64,000 bases of DNA, taken from the NCBI RefSeq assembly GCF_008244685.1, contig NZ_VTFT01000001.1, forward strand, positions 2,087,248 to 2,151,247. Reading direction: 5' to 3'. A model generated the notes under the pieces. It was not told where the DNA came from and ran no database searches. It saw nothing but the letters and a program-made list of their open reading frames with translations. This DNA comes from Luteimonas viscosa. Lineage in GTDB: Bacteria > Pseudomonadota > Gammaproteobacteria > Xanthomonadales > Xanthomonadaceae. Within the stretch, counting starts at the first letter, position 1. The number at the start of each line of letters is the position of its first letter. Position numbers and translations under genes: made by a program. This document shows, one piece after another, positions 1 to 9,290 of this stretch.

Positions 1-640
1 TGGCCAGGAAGAACGGATACGGTTGCTGGCGGTCGCTCGCCAGCTCGCCGGGCGAGAGCAGCATCTCCAGGAACGCCGGCGTCGGCGCCCATTCGCCGAG
101 CATGCGCTGGGCGATGCGGGCGATGTCGATGCCGCTCATCTCGGCCAGCGCCTGCTGCACCAGCCGCTGCGACACGCCCACCCGCAGCGCGCCGGTGAGC
201 AGCTTGTTGAACAGCAGCCGCTCGTCGAAGGCGAGCGTGCGCCAGGCCTCGACCACCACCGCGCGGCGCACGTCCTCGTCGCGGTTGGCGACCGGCAGCA
301 GGCGATGTTCGATCCAGTCGGCCAGGGCCACGTCCCGCGCGTCCTGCGCGGGATCGTCGAGCAGCAGGGCGAGCGTTTCGGCGAGGTCTCCGACCTGGTC
401 GTAGCTGTCGTCGACCAGCCAGTCGGGCAGGCCGGCCTCGGCGGCGATCCATCCGCGCAGCTCGCGGGTGTTGGCGATACGCCGCTTCGCGCCCGCGACC
501 TTGCCGCCGGCCAGCAGGTGCAATGCCCAGGCCGCATCGCGCGGCGGCGCCTCGCGGAAATAGCGCACCAGCGCCGCGCGCTTGTCGAGCGTGGCGGTGC
601 TGCGGTCGAGTTCGCGGTAGAGGGTGGCGAAGCGGCGCAT
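1..640 (-). CDS. ATP-dependent DNA ligase, N-terminal part (cut by window edge)
   Basis: The first 213 residues of an ATP-dependent DNA ligase of the bacterial LigC/LigB-like kind that is paired with a processing exonuclease. The visible part begins MRRFATLYREL and is the helical N-terminal DNA-binding domain; the nucleotidyltransferase core with the KxDG lysine lies beyond position 1 and cannot be checked. The ATG at 640-638 overlaps the stop of the upstream exonuclease gene (ATGA overlap), so the two are translationally coupled. Such ligases seal nicks in repair and are not the replicative NAD-dependent LigA. The identification rests on the N-terminal domain and on the partner gene. Confidence 0.85.
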   Translation of the reverse strand, partial: MRRFATLYRELDRSTATLDKRAALVRYFREAPPRDAAWALHLLAGGKVAGAKRRIANTRELRGWIAAEAGLPDWLVDDSYDQVGDLAETLALLLDDPAQDARDVALADWIEHRLLPVANRDEDVRRAVVVEAWRTLAFDERLLFNKLLTGALRVGVSQRLVQQALAEMSGIDIARIAQRMLGEWAPTPAFLEMLLSPGELASDRQQPYPFFLA

Positions 641-1740
641 CAGTCCTCGTCCCCGTATCCGGTGCGGAACGCACCCGCATCGAGGCCGTCCTCGCACAGC
701 TTGCGCACGATGGCGTCGGTGCTGCCATGGGTGGCGATCACCCGGGTGGCGCCGGTTTCGCGCACAGTGCGGATCAGGTCGGGCCAGTCGGCGTGGTCGG
801 AGACCACGAAGCCGCGGTCGTAGTTGCGACGGCGGCGGTTGCCGCGGATCCGCATCCAGCCCGAGGCGAAGCCGGTCTGCGCGCGGCGGAAACGGCGCAT
901 CCACGCGCTGCCGGCGGCCGAAGGCGGCGCCAGCACCAGTCTTCCGGCGAAGTCCGCACCCCTGGCGAGTTCGGAGACCGTCTCGGTCGGGGGCAGGGCC
1001 ACGCCTGCGCGCCGGTAGACCTCGACGCCGGTGGCGATCGCGCCATGCAGCAGCACCGGCGCGTCGACATGCGGCGCGAGCTCGGCCAGCACCCGTTGCG
1101 CCTTGCCCAGCGCGTAGCAGAACAGTACCGCGGCCACGCCTTCCACCTCGCAGTCTGCGCGCCACTGCGCGATCTCGCGCGCCACCTCGCCTGTGTCCGG
1201 CCAGCGGTACACGGGCAGGCCGAACGTCGCCTCGGTGATGAAGGTGTCGCAGGGCACGACCTCGAACGGCGCACAGGTGGGATCGGGCTGGCGCTTGTAG
1301 TCGCCCGAGGCGACCCACACCCGCCCCCGCGCCTCGATCCGCACCTGCGCCGAGCCGAGCACGTGTCCGGCCGGATGCAGCGACACCCGTGCCCCGCCGA
1401 GTTCGAACGGCTCGCCGTGTCCGCGCGCGTGGTAGCGCTGCGCGCCCAGCCGCCATTCCAGGATCGGCAGGCTCTCGCGGGTGCAGTGGTATTCGCCCAT
1501 GCCGGCGCGGGCGTGGTCGCCATGGCCGTGGGTGATCACCGCGCGCGGCACCGGCCGCCACGGATCGATGTGGAAGTCGCCCGCCGGGCAGTACAGGCCT
1601 TCGGGACGCAGTTCGACCAGGTCGCGCACGCGCACCTCTGCGCTCAGGTACCGGCGCGCGCGCCGTGCGGCGGCGCGATGATGGGAAACAGGCGGGCGTG
1701 GCGGGTGGGCATCGGGTCGGCGTGCCGGGGCGTGAGGCAT
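640..1740 (-). CDS. Ligase-associated DNA exonuclease (metallo-beta-lactamase fold)
   Basis: A metallo-beta-lactamase/beta-CASP nuclease of the family that travels with ATP-dependent ligases and is thought to trim DNA ends before sealing. The metal-binding motif HGHGDH is at about residues 71-76, in the context ITHGHGDHARAG, and the family-typical ELRPEGLYCPAGDFHIDPWRP precedes it in pieces. Later His/Asp motifs appear in LHPAGHVLGSAQ, ASGDYKR and VVSDHADW. The start is uncertain: the ATG at 1740 gives a 35-residue Arg/Pro-rich leader not typical of the family, and a GTG at 1635 fits the usual length better. It is divergent from the radical SAM gene and overlaps the ligase downstream. Confidence 0.85.
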   Translation of the reverse strand: MPHAPARRPDAHPPRPPVSHHRAAARRARRYLSAEVRVRDLVELRPEGLYCPAGDFHIDPWRPVPRAVITHGHGDHARAGMGEYHCTRESLPILEWRLGAQRYHARGHGEPFELGGARVSLHPAGHVLGSAQVRIEARGRVWVASGDYKRQPDPTCAPFEVVPCDTFITEATFGLPVYRWPDTGEVAREIAQWRADCEVEGVAAVLFCYALGKAQRVLAELAPHVDAPVLLHGAIATGVEVYRRAGVALPPTETVSELARGADFAGRLVLAPPSAAGSAWMRRFRRAQTGFASGWMRIRGNRRRRNYDRGFVVSDHADWPDLIRTVRETGATRVIATHGSTDAIVRKLCEDGLDAGAFRTGYGDED

Positions 1741-1865
1741 CGAGACTGGACCAGCGCGCGTGCAGGCCGGGCGAACGGGTGCGGCCTGAACATGCTGATC
1801 GGCGTGTTCATGATCGGCGCCTTCCCGTCTCACGGATTGAGACAGGCGACCGCCAGCCTCCCCGG

Positions 1866-3146
1866 ATGGAGACTGCCCGCAAGCTGGCCATCCTCGCCGA
1901 TGCCGCCAAGTACGACGCCTCGTGCGCGTCCAGCGGCGCGGGCAGGCGCGATTCCAGCCGCAGCGGCGGCATCGGTAGCACCGAGGGCATGGGCATCTGC
2001 CACAGCTACACGCCCGACGGGCGCTGCGTGTCGCTGCTGAAGATCCTGCTGACGAATTTCTGCGTCTATGACTGCGTCTATTGCGTGAACCGCGTATCGA
2101 GCAACGTGCCGCGCGCCCGGTTCGCGGTCGACGAAGTGGTCGCGCTGACCCTGGATTTCTACAGGCGCAACTACATCGAGGGCCTGTTCCTCTCCAGCGG
2201 CATCATCCGCAACGGCGACTACACGATGGAGCAGCTGGTGGAGGTGGCGCGCCGGCTGCGCGAGGAGCACCGCTTCGCCGGCTACATCCACCTCAAGACG
2301 ATTCCCGAGGCCTCGCCGGAACTGCTGGCCGCCGCCGGTCGCCATGCCGACCGCCTGTCGATCAATGTCGAGCTGCCGACCGAATCCGGCCTCGCGCAAC
2401 TGGCGCCGGAGAAGAGGATGCCGGCGATCCGCGGCGCGATGGGCGAGCTGCGCTGGCGGATCGAGGAATCGAAGCAGGACAAGCACGCCGCGATCGGCAT
2501 CGGGTCCGTCGGCGGCAAGCCGAAGCGGCGCGCGCCGCGCTTCGCGCCCGCGGGCCAGAGCACGCAGATGATCGTGGGGGCCGATGGCGCGGACGACCGC
2601 GCGATCCTGTCGATGGCCGACAACCTCTACGGCAATTACCGCCTGCGCCGCGTCTACTACTCCGCGTTCAGCCCGATCCCCGACGCCAGCCGCGCCCTGC
2701 CGCCGCGCGCACCGCCGCTGCTGCGCGAACACCGGCTCTACCAGGCCGACTGGCTGCTGCGCTTCTACGACTACCGCGTGGACGAGATCGCCGACGGCCG
2801 CGGCGACGGCATGCTCGACCTCGACGTCGACCCCAAGCTCGGCTGGGCGCTGCGCCATCCCGAACGCTTCCCGGTGGACCTCAATCGCGCGCCGAAGGAA
2901 CTGCTGCTGCGGGTCCCCGGGCTGGGCGTGCGCAACGTCAAGCGCGTGCTGATGGCGCGACGCCACGGGCGACTGCGCGTGGCCGACCTGGCGCGGCTGC
3001 GCGCGCCGATGTCGAAGCTGCTGCCGTTCGTGCAGCTGGCCGACCACCATCCGCAGCGCGCGCTCGACGACCCGCAGGCCCTGCGCGCGCGGCTGGCACC
3101 GCCACCGCGGCAGGCGTCGCTGTTCGAAGCCGCCACGACCGCCTGA
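1866..3146 (+). CDS. Putative DNA modification/repair radical SAM protein (rSAM linked to UDG)
   Basis: A radical S-adenosylmethionine protein of 426 residues from the family that is nearly always encoded beside a uracil-DNA glycosylase-like gene. The [4Fe-4S]-binding motif C-x3-C-x2-C is at C66, C70 and C73 (NFCVYDCVYCVNR). A helix-hairpin-helix DNA-binding segment lies near residues 338-376 (LLLRVPGLGVRNVKRVL), which fits an activity on DNA. The ATG at 1866 opens the family-typical METARKLAILADAAKYDASC; upstream in-frame codons are rejected because they overlap the divergent exonuclease region. One base separates its stop from the GTG start of the next gene. The reaction it catalyses is not established for the family. 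Confidence 0.9.
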   Translation: METARKLAILADAAKYDASCASSGAGRRDSSRSGGIGSTEGMGICHSYTPDGRCVSLLKILLTNFCVYDCVYCVNRVSSNVPRARFAVDEVVALTLDFYRRNYIEGLFLSSGIIRNGDYTMEQLVEVARRLREEHRFAGYIHLKTIPEASPELLAAAGRHADRLSINVELPTESGLAQLAPEKRMPAIRGAMGELRWRIEESKQDKHAAIGIGSVGGKPKRRAPRFAPAGQSTQMIVGADGADDRAILSMADNLYGNYRLRRVYYSAFSPIPDASRALPPRAPPLLREHRLYQADWLLRFYDYRVDEIADGRGDGMLDLDVDPKLGWALRHPERFPVDLNRAPKELLLRVPGLGVRNVKRVLMARRHGRLRVADLARLRAPMSKLLPFVQLADHHPQRALDDPQALRARLAPPPRQASLFEAATTA

Positions 3147-3147
3147 C

Positions 3148-4683
3148 GTGGCGCGATGGTCGGCGCGGATCGAGCCCTGCTGGGATGCGGAGGCGTGGCG
3201 CACGGTGGCGCGCGCCGCCTTGCGCGCGCAGGTCCCGCCGCAGGACCTCGACTGGATCGAGGGCGATCACGCCGCCAGCCTGCTCGCGGCGCCCGACGTC
3301 GTCGGCGCGCCGGTCCTGGTCGACGCGCCACGCGCGCCGAAGGCGCTGTTTGAACTCGCGCCCGCGGTGCTGTGCCATCGCGACCCGCAGCGCCTGGGCC
3401 TGCTGTACCGGCTGCTGTGGCGCACCGGGCATGGCGAGCCTGCGCTGCTGTCCAATCCCGCGGATGCCGACGTGCAGCGCGCGCAGGCACTGGCCCAGGC
3501 GGTGCGCCGCGACGCGCACAAGATGAAGGCCTTCGTGCGCTTCCGCGCGGTGCCCGGAGACGAGGGCGCGTTCATCGCCTGGTTCGAACCCGAACACCGC
3601 ATCGTCGACAGGGTCGCCCCGTTCTTCGCGCGCCGCTTCGCCGGCATGCGGTGGGCGATCCTCACGCCGTACCGCAGCGCGGCCTGGGACGGCGCCACGC
3701 TCGCGTTCGGCGACGGCGGCGCGCGCAGCGACGCGCCCGACGACGATGCGCGCGAGGAACTCTGGCGCACCTACTACGCGCACATCTTCAACCCGGCGCG
3801 GATCAACCCGCGGATGATGCGCCAGGAGATGCCGGTGAAGTACTGGAAGCACCTGCCCGAGGCGCAGCTGCTGCCTTCGCTGCTGCAGGGCGCCGGCGCG
3901 CGCGTGCGCGACATGGCCGCGCGCGAGGCGCAGGCACCGCGGCGCAGGATTCCGCAACGACATCCGACGCAAACCGGGGGCAGGGGCGAACTTCCCTCCG
4001 GTAACGGCCGCAGCAGCGGGATTCGGGAGCGGCTCGACTCCGGTCCCGGTCCTGATCCGGGCACCGGTCCCGGGCAGTCGCTCGACACGCTGCGCGCCGC
4101 AGCCCGCGCCTGCCGCGCCTGCCCGCTGTGGGAACCGGCAACGCAGACCGTGTTCGGCGAGGGTCCGGCCGATGCGCGCGTGCTGCTGCTCGGCGAGCAG
4201 CCGGGCGACAGCGAGGACCTCACCGGGCGCCCGTTCACCGGCCCGGCGGGGCAGTTGCTGGACCGCGCGCTGGGCGAACTGGGCCTGGACCGCGCGCGCT
4301 TCTACCTGACCAATGCGGTGAAGCATTTCCGCTTCGAGCGGCGCGGCAAGCAGCGCCTGCATCGCAATCCGGAAGCGGCGCACGTCCAGGCCTGCCGCCC
4401 GTGGCTGGCGCGCGAACTGGAGCAGGTGCGGCCGGAGGTCGTCGTCTGCCTGGGTGCGACCGCGGCGCTGGCGCTGTTCGGCCGCGGCTTCCGGCTGATG
4501 GAGGATCGTGGCCAGTGGCGCACCCTGCGCGACGGCACGCGCGCCTTCGCCACCGTGCATCCGGCCTGGATCCTGCGCCAGCGCGACCCCGCCGCGCGCG
4601 AAGCCGCCTACACCGGCTTCGTCGCCGACCTCGCGCAACTCGCCGCCCCAGACGATTCCACGGATCCACCCACCCCGCCGTAG
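3148..4683 (+). CDS. DUF4130 - UdgX-type uracil-DNA glycosylase fusion
   Basis: A two-domain protein of 511 residues. The N-terminal part (about 1-265) matches the DUF4130/SAM-linked domain (WFEPEHRIVDRVAPFFARRF, then YWKHLPEA). After a low-complexity linker, about 270-310, comes a family 4/5-like uracil-DNA glycosylase domain. Motif 1 is GEQPGD (349-354). The loop GKQRLH ends in H405, the position of the UdgX histidine that bonds covalently to the abasic sugar in the mycobacterial enzyme. The HPAW motif begins at H471. The start is GTG, placed one base after the radical SAM stop, so the two genes form an operon. Covalent trapping of uracil sites is inferred from this motif, not shown. Confidence 0.88.
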   Translation: MARWSARIEPCWDAEAWRTVARAALRAQVPPQDLDWIEGDHAASLLAAPDVVGAPVLVDAPRAPKALFELAPAVLCHRDPQRLGLLYRLLWRTGHGEPALLSNPADADVQRAQALAQAVRRDAHKMKAFVRFRAVPGDEGAFIAWFEPEHRIVDRVAPFFARRFAGMRWAILTPYRSAAWDGATLAFGDGGARSDAPDDDAREELWRTYYAHIFNPARINPRMMRQEMPVKYWKHLPEAQLLPSLLQGAGARVRDMAAREAQAPRRRIPQRHPTQTGGRGELPSGNGRSSGIRERLDSGPGPDPGTGPGQSLDTLRAAARACRACPLWEPATQTVFGEGPADARVLLLGEQPGDSEDLTGRPFTGPAGQLLDRALGELGLDRARFYLTNAVKHFRFERRGKQRLHRNPEAAHVQACRPWLARELEQVRPEVVVCLGATAALALFGRGFRLMEDRGQWRTLRDGTRAFATVHPAWILRQRDPAAREAAYTGFVADLAQLAAPDDSTDPPTPP

Positions 4684-4891
4684 CCCGGGTAAGCGCAGCG
4701 CACCCGGGGCAATCCCCACCCCTCACCGAAACCCCACGCCTCCCGGGCCCGGATGCGGCCTGCGGCCTTATCCGGGCTACGCCGGCCCCGTAGCCCGGGT
4801 AAGCGCAGCGCACCCGGGGCAATCCCCACCCCTCACCGAAAACCCCACGCCTCCCGGACCCGGATGCGGCCTGCGGCCTTATCCGGGCTAC
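4680..4891. repeat. Two tandem GTAG-type (family A) palindromic repeat units
   Basis: Two near-identical units (4680-4780 and 4790-4891), each opening GTAGCCCGGGTAAGCGCAGC and closing with the inverted arm CTTATCCGGGCTAC. The left arms carry GGTAAG and CACCCGGG where other copies have GATAAG and CATCCGGG, so both share the same variant and probably arose by local duplication. The first unit overlaps the UdgX stop codon. This resembles REP elements with a GTAG foot that are mobilised by REP-associated tyrosine transposases; no transposase gene is present here. Confidence 0.85.
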
Positions 4892-4985
4892 GGCCGCCCG
4901 CGTTCCCGCGATCGCGCCATGTCCCGCACTTCCGCCCATCCACGGTTCGCGTTAGCGTCCGCGCACCCCCTTCGAGACCGCATGC

Positions 4986-5375
4986 ATGACCCAGGACAGC
5001 GACCAGCAGGAGTTCCTCGTACTCTCGCGGGGCCAGTGGGATCGCGATGCCGGGCCCGAGGCGATCCAGGTTTCGATCGACGCGTTCTATCCCTGGCTCG
5101 AAGCCCATATCGCCGCCGGGCGGATGAAGACCGGCGAGCGACTGGCGCGCGCCGGTGCGACGGTGTCGCGCAAGGGCGTCGCCCTCGACGGCCCGTTCGG
5201 CGAAACCAAGGAGCTGGTGGGCGGTTACTGGTTCGTGGTCGCACCCACGCTGGAGGAAGCCGCGGCCCTGCTCGCCACCAGCCCGACCCTGGCGCACGGC
5301 CTGTTCTACGAAGTGCGGCCGCTGGAACCCGAACGTGCGAGCGCCTTTGCGCGGACCAGCGAGACGCCCGACTGA
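4986..5375 (+). CDS. YciI family protein
   Basis: A small cytosolic protein of 129 residues with the YCII/DGPF fold. The hallmark DGPFGETKELVGGYWFV is near residues 66-82. The N-terminal half (FLVLSRGQWDRDAGPEAIQ) fits the ferredoxin-like alpha/beta barrel of the family. YciI proteins are often encoded near ECF sigma factors or small stress genes, but none is visible here, and the biochemical role is unknown. It is followed 97 bp later by a DUF1801 gene in the same direction, so the two may be cotranscribed. The ATG follows the palindromic repeat pair directly, which leaves little room for a promoter outside 4892-4985. Confidence 0.85.
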   Translation: MTQDSDQQEFLVLSRGQWDRDAGPEAIQVSIDAFYPWLEAHIAAGRMKTGERLARAGATVSRKGVALDGPFGETKELVGGYWFVVAPTLEEAAALLATSPTLAHGLFYEVRPLEPERASAFARTSETPD

Positions 5376-5472
5376 GGGCGCCGCCCGGGGGCGGGCGATG
5401 TCGGCCGACGGCGAGTCGTTCGAGGAAGCACGACCTCGATGCCTTACCGCAAGAAGCCCACGAGCCAAGGCC

Positions 5473-5904
5473 ATGACGACCAAGTCCCCCCGTTCGACAC
5501 CCACCCGCCACGCCACCGCCGCCGACACCCGCGCCGCGGTCGACGCGCTCATGGCCACGCTTGCGCATCCGTACAAGCCCGGCATCGAGGCGCTGCGCGA
5601 GGCGATCCTCGCGGTCGATCCCGCGATCGCCGAAGGCGTGAAGTGGAACGCGCCCAGCTTCCGCACCGGCGAGTACTTCGCCACCTTCCACCTACGCGCG
5701 AAGACCGGGATCGTGCTGATCCTGCACCTGGGCGCGAAGGCGCGGGTACTGCCCGGGGACGGGCTCGCCATCGACGATCCCGAGGGCCTGCTGGCATGGC
5801 TCGGCAAGGACCGCGCCCAGGTCGTGTTCGCCTACGACGCCGACGCCCGCAGGCGCATTCCCGCGCTGCAGGCGGTGCTGCGGCAGTGGATCCGCGTGGT
5901 GTGA
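5473..5904 (+). CDS. DUF1801 domain-containing protein
   Basis: A protein of 143 residues with the DUF1801 (YdhG-like) domain. The features seen are HPYKPGIEALREAIL, then EGVKWNAPSFRTGEYFATFHL, then a Lys/Arg-rich strand (LHLGAKARVL). The same fold occurs in iron-chaperone-like frataxin relatives, but no function is assigned. An earlier in-frame ATG at 5399 would add a poorly conserved leader; the ATG at 5473 is preferred because the product then starts close to the domain. Confidence 0.8.
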   Translation: MTTKSPRSTPTRHATAADTRAAVDALMATLAHPYKPGIEALREAILAVDPAIAEGVKWNAPSFRTGEYFATFHLRAKTGIVLILHLGAKARVLPGDGLAIDDPEGLLAWLGKDRAQVVFAYDADARRRIPALQAVLRQWIRVV

Positions 5905-6203
5905 TGCGCGCACCGACGCGCATGGGCTGACGGCGCCGGATCACGTTCCGCACCCTCCGGCTTGACGTCCGGCAAGGCCGGTCGGGCGCCCGAGCGTCGC
6001 TCGGCGGGGGACGTGGCGTTCCTTCGCTGTGCTGACGCGGGAGGTCTCCGTGGGCGGATCGCTTTCTCCCTTCCCCGGGCGAGCAAGGCGCCGGAGGCCA
6101 CCGTCCCGCCACACCCCGGTCGCAGAAGCAGAATGGCCACGCGGTTTTCCGTCGCGGCGGCTTTCGTCCACACTCTGCGGCTGCCACGCCACCGGATGCC
6201 GCC
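5905..6203. other. Intergenic stretch upstream of putP
   Basis: About 300 bp with no ORF I can support and no repeat unit. A TTGACG at 5962 could be a -35 element, but no convincing -10 follows. Confidence 0.5.
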
Positions 6204-7691
6204 ATGGCCTTCAGCTCGCCGCTGTTCATCACCTTCGCCGCCTACCTGCTGCTGATGGTCGGGATCGGCTTCGTGGCCTGGCGACGCACCCGCACTTTCG
6301 ACGACTACATCCTCGGCGGGCGTTCGCTGGGCAGCTACGTCACCGCGCTGGCGGCCGGCGCCTCGGACATGAGCGGCTGGCTGATGATGGGCCTGCCCGG
6401 CGCGCTGTACCTGGGCGGCGCGTCGGAGGCGTGGATCGCGATCGGGCTGGTGATCGGGGCCTGGTGCAACTGGAAATACGTCGCCGGCCCGCTGCGCGTG
6501 TACACCGAGCGCACGCGCAACGCGCTGACCCTGCCGGACTACTTCACCCACCGCTTCGAGGACGGCAGCCGCCTGCTGCGCATCCTCTCGGCGCTGGTGA
6601 TCCTGGTGTTCTTCGCCATCTACTGCGCCTCGGGCATCGTCGCCGGCGCGCGCCTGTTCGAAAGCATGTTCGGCCTGCCGTATGCGCAGGCGATGCTGTG
6701 GGGCGCGGCGGCGACCATCGCCTACACCTTCATCGGCGGCTTCCTCGCGGTGAGCTGGACCGACACCGTGCAGGCGACGCTGATGATCTTCGCCCTGCTG
6801 CTGGTGCCGGTGTTCGCGATCCTCGGCGTCGGCGGGCCGTCGCAGGCGCTGGCGCTGGTGGAACAGGTCGATCCCGCGCGCCTGCAGTGGCTGGGCGCGG
6901 GCGGCGGCATCGCCATCGTCTCCGCGCTCGCGTGGGGCCTGGGCTACGCCGGCCAGCCGCACGTGCTGGCGCGGTTCATGGCGGCCGACACCCTGGCCAC
7001 GATCCCGCGCGCGCGCCGCATCGCCATGACCTGGATGGTGCTGTGCCTGGCCGGCGCGATGGCGACCGGCTTCTTCGGCATCGCCTGGTTCGCGGCGAAC
7101 CCGGGCGTGGCCGGGCCGGTGGAGGCGAACCCGGAGCGCGTGTTCATCGCGCTGTCGGAACTGCTGTTCAACCCGTGGATCGCCGGCGTGCTGCTGTCGG
7201 CGATCCTGGCCGCGATCATGAGCACGCTGTCGGCGCAGCTGCTGGTGTGCTCGAGCGCGCTGACCGAGGATTTCTACCGCGGCTTCGTGCGCCCGCGCGC
7301 GGGCCATCGCGAACTGGTGTGGTTCGGCCGCGCGATGGTGCTGGCGGTGGCGCTGCTGGCGATGTGGATCGCGCGCGATCCCGACAGCCGCGTGCTCGGC
7401 CTGGTCGCCTACGCCTGGGCGGGATTCGGCGCGGCGTTCGGGCCGGTGGTGGTGCTGTCGCTCACCTGGAAGCGGATGACCCGCGATGGCGCGCTGGCCG
7501 GGATGGTGCTCGGCGCGGCCACGGTGATCCTGTGGAAGCAGACCGGCAGCCCGCTGTACGAGATGGTGCCCGGGGTGATCGCGGCGACGCTGGCGATCGT
7601 GGCCGTGAGCCTGCTCGGCAAGGCGCCGACGCAGGACGTGCAGGCGCGGCACGAGCAGGTGCGGCTGTCGTTGCGCGAGAACGGGTATTGA
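6204..7691 (+). CDS. putP: Sodium/proline symporter PutP
   Basis: A 495-residue sodium:solute symporter (SSS family) that imports proline with Na+. About 13 membrane segments are visible along its length, as expected for PutP. The family signature in TM2, AGASDMSGWLMMGLPGALY (about residues 51-69), contains the Na+/proline-binding Ser and Asp. TDTVQATLM and LSAILAAIMSTLSAQLLVCSSALTEDFYR, read in parts, are typical PutP segments near TM6 and TM9. The last 30 residues are a cytosolic tail. The 299 bp upstream (5905-6203) hold no recognisable gene and should contain the promoter. No proline dehydrogenase gene is nearby. Confidence 0.95.
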   Translation: MAFSSPLFITFAAYLLLMVGIGFVAWRRTRTFDDYILGGRSLGSYVTALAAGASDMSGWLMMGLPGALYLGGASEAWIAIGLVIGAWCNWKYVAGPLRVYTERTRNALTLPDYFTHRFEDGSRLLRILSALVILVFFAIYCASGIVAGARLFESMFGLPYAQAMLWGAAATIAYTFIGGFLAVSWTDTVQATLMIFALLLVPVFAILGVGGPSQALALVEQVDPARLQWLGAGGGIAIVSALAWGLGYAGQPHVLARFMAADTLATIPRARRIAMTWMVLCLAGAMATGFFGIAWFAANPGVAGPVEANPERVFIALSELLFNPWIAGVLLSAILAAIMSTLSAQLLVCSSALTEDFYRGFVRPRAGHRELVWFGRAMVLAVALLAMWIARDPDSRVLGLVAYAWAGFGAAFGPVVVLSLTWKRMTRDGALAGMVLGAATVILWKQTGSPLYEMVPGVIAATLAIVAVSLLGKAPTQDVQARHEQVRLSLRENGY

Positions 7692-7703
7692 AGTGGCGCG
7701 GCG

Positions 7704-7776
7704 TCCCGGATGGGGCCGTTGGCCTTATCCGGGCTACATGGCTACGTAGCCCGGATAAGCGAAGCGCATCCGGGGA
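7704..7776. repeat. Family A palindromic repeat pair
   Basis: Two inverted family A units lie back to back downstream of putP: CCCGGATGGGGCC...CTTATCCGGGCTAC followed by GTAGCCCGGATAAGCGAAGC. Together they can form a large cruciform or a bidirectional terminator-like stem between putP and the convergent DUF5694 gene. Confidence 0.85.
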
Positions 7777-7890
7777 ACCATCAACCCGACGCCCGCGCTC
7801 GATCTCCCGGACGCGAGACGCCACGACGACCAGACCTTGGTGCCTCGTCCGGACACGCGATGCGTGTCGGGGCCCTGGTGATCGCGGGCG

Positions 7891-7963
7891 TCCCGGATGC
7901 GGCCTTCGGCCTTATCCGGGCTACATGGATACGTAGCCCGGATAAGCGCAGCGCATCCGGGGA
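7891..7963. repeat. Family A palindromic repeat pair
   Basis: A second back-to-back pair of family A units of the same geometry as 7704-7776. The roughly 115 bp between the two pairs (7777-7890) contain no gene that I can support. The stretch 7692-8014 is therefore essentially repeat DNA between convergent genes. Confidence 0.85.
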
Positions 7964-8014
7964 CAGGCGAAGCGCATCAGGGAGCTCCATCACCGCATCC
8001 GACCACCCCTCCGC

Positions 8015-9094
8015 TCACTCCCCGCCGAGGATCTCCGCGGCATCCACCACCTCCACCCCCTGCAACTGCGACAGCAGCCGGTCGAGCCAGGCCTTGTGCG
8101 AGGCGCCGACGATCGACAGCACGCGGACGCCCGGCCGCTCGCGGAAGGTGGCGCCGATGTTCGCGACCATGCGCAGGTTGCGCAGGTCCCAGCCGGCGAC
8201 GTACTGGCGCCCGAAGCGCTGCGGCGAACCTTCCTTCAGCGCCAGCGCGAAATCGCAGGCCATCGGCATGCGCTGGTAGTCCGCGCCGTTGGTGTGCCGG
8301 TACAGCGGCAGCAGGTCCGGCGCCTCGCGCAACGCCTGGTCGCGCGCGCGCAGCGCCCTGCATTCGGCAGGCGCGCTGTCCCAGGCGCCGCGGATCGCCT
8401 TGGCGAAGCCGTCCATGTCGTCGATGCGCAGGTTGTCGCCGGTGTGGTCGTCGGTCGGGAACACGCGCTGCAGGCCCAGACGCACGGCCAGCGCCGCGCC
8501 GATCGAGGTGTTCTCGTTGGCCGAGGCCGCACGCTTGCGCAGCGTTTCGACCAGGGCGGCATCGAGGCCGTCGCCTTCGCCGCGCTCGGCCTCGGGCAGG
8601 TGCAGCCATTGCACCAGAGCCGAGATGGGGTCGCCGGCGGCGAGGAAGGTCGCGGCCAGCCGGCGGCGCCGTGCGGCCGAGGGCGCGTCGGGCCAGGCGT
8701 CGAGCTGGGTCTGCACGGCGGCGATGGCGGCGGGCACATCGAGGCCGGTGGCGGCGCGCGCGGCGGCAGTGTCCGGGCAGTAGCTTGCGCCGCCTTCGGG
8801 ATCGTAGACCGCAGGGTGCCGCGCCATCAGGTCGCAGGTTTCGCCGGGCATCGCCTCGATGGTGATGACCTGCGGCGCGAATGCTTCGAGCCGCTGCAGC
8901 AGCGGCTCCAGCGCGCCCGGCGCAAGGTCGCCTGGTTCTCCCTGCGCCAGATGCACGGTGCCGAGTACCAGCACGCGGGTGGGCTCGCCGGAGAAGGGTG
9001 CAGCGGACGTCGGCGCCGGGGTGGATTGCGCGAGCGCCGTCCCCGCGGGCGCGACGGCGAGCAGCAGGGCGGGCAACAGCGAACGGTGCATCAC
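8015..9094 (-). CDS. DUF5694 domain-containing secreted protein (TraB/Tiki-like)
   Basis: A 359-residue protein with a Sec signal peptide (MMHRSLLPALLLAVAPAGTALAQ, in pieces). The mature part begins with a strand RVLVLGTVHLAQG and continues VITIEAMPGETCDL, the pattern of DUF5694 and of the wider TraB/Tiki/ChaN fold, in which GTxH and a later Glu are predicted metal-binding or catalytic residues. A C-terminal VLSIVGASHKAWLDRLL repeats the family's second conserved His motif. The product is probably periplasmic and possibly a metal-dependent hydrolase, but no substrate is known. The gene stands alone, converges on putP across palindromic repeats, and has no obvious operon partner. Confidence 0.75.
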   Translation of the reverse strand: MMHRSLLPALLLAVAPAGTALAQSTPAPTSAAPFSGEPTRVLVLGTVHLAQGEPGDLAPGALEPLLQRLEAFAPQVITIEAMPGETCDLMARHPAVYDPEGGASYCPDTAAARAATGLDVPAAIAAVQTQLDAWPDAPSAARRRRLAATFLAAGDPISALVQWLHLPEAERGEGDGLDAALVETLRKRAASANENTSIGAALAVRLGLQRVFPTDDHTGDNLRIDDMDGFAKAIRGAWDSAPAECRALRARDQALREAPDLLPLYRHTNGADYQRMPMACDFALALKEGSPQRFGRQYVAGWDLRNLRMVANIGATFRERPGVRVLSIVGASHKAWLDRLLSQLQGVEVVDAAEILGGE

Positions 9095-9290
9095 GGCCTC
9101 CGGGCGATGGCGCGGCGCGGAGGCATCCGCGCGGCGGCGCCATCAGACGCGAACACCGGCAGGCGTGCATGTCCGGATGGTCATGGTGACGATCGGGGCG
9201 GGAGCGGGTTTCGTGCGCGGGTGTCGTGTACGAACCTGGTTGTTCGCGGGTGCGATTGACGGTTCGCGTGCGGGGTGGAGGGGCGCGGTG

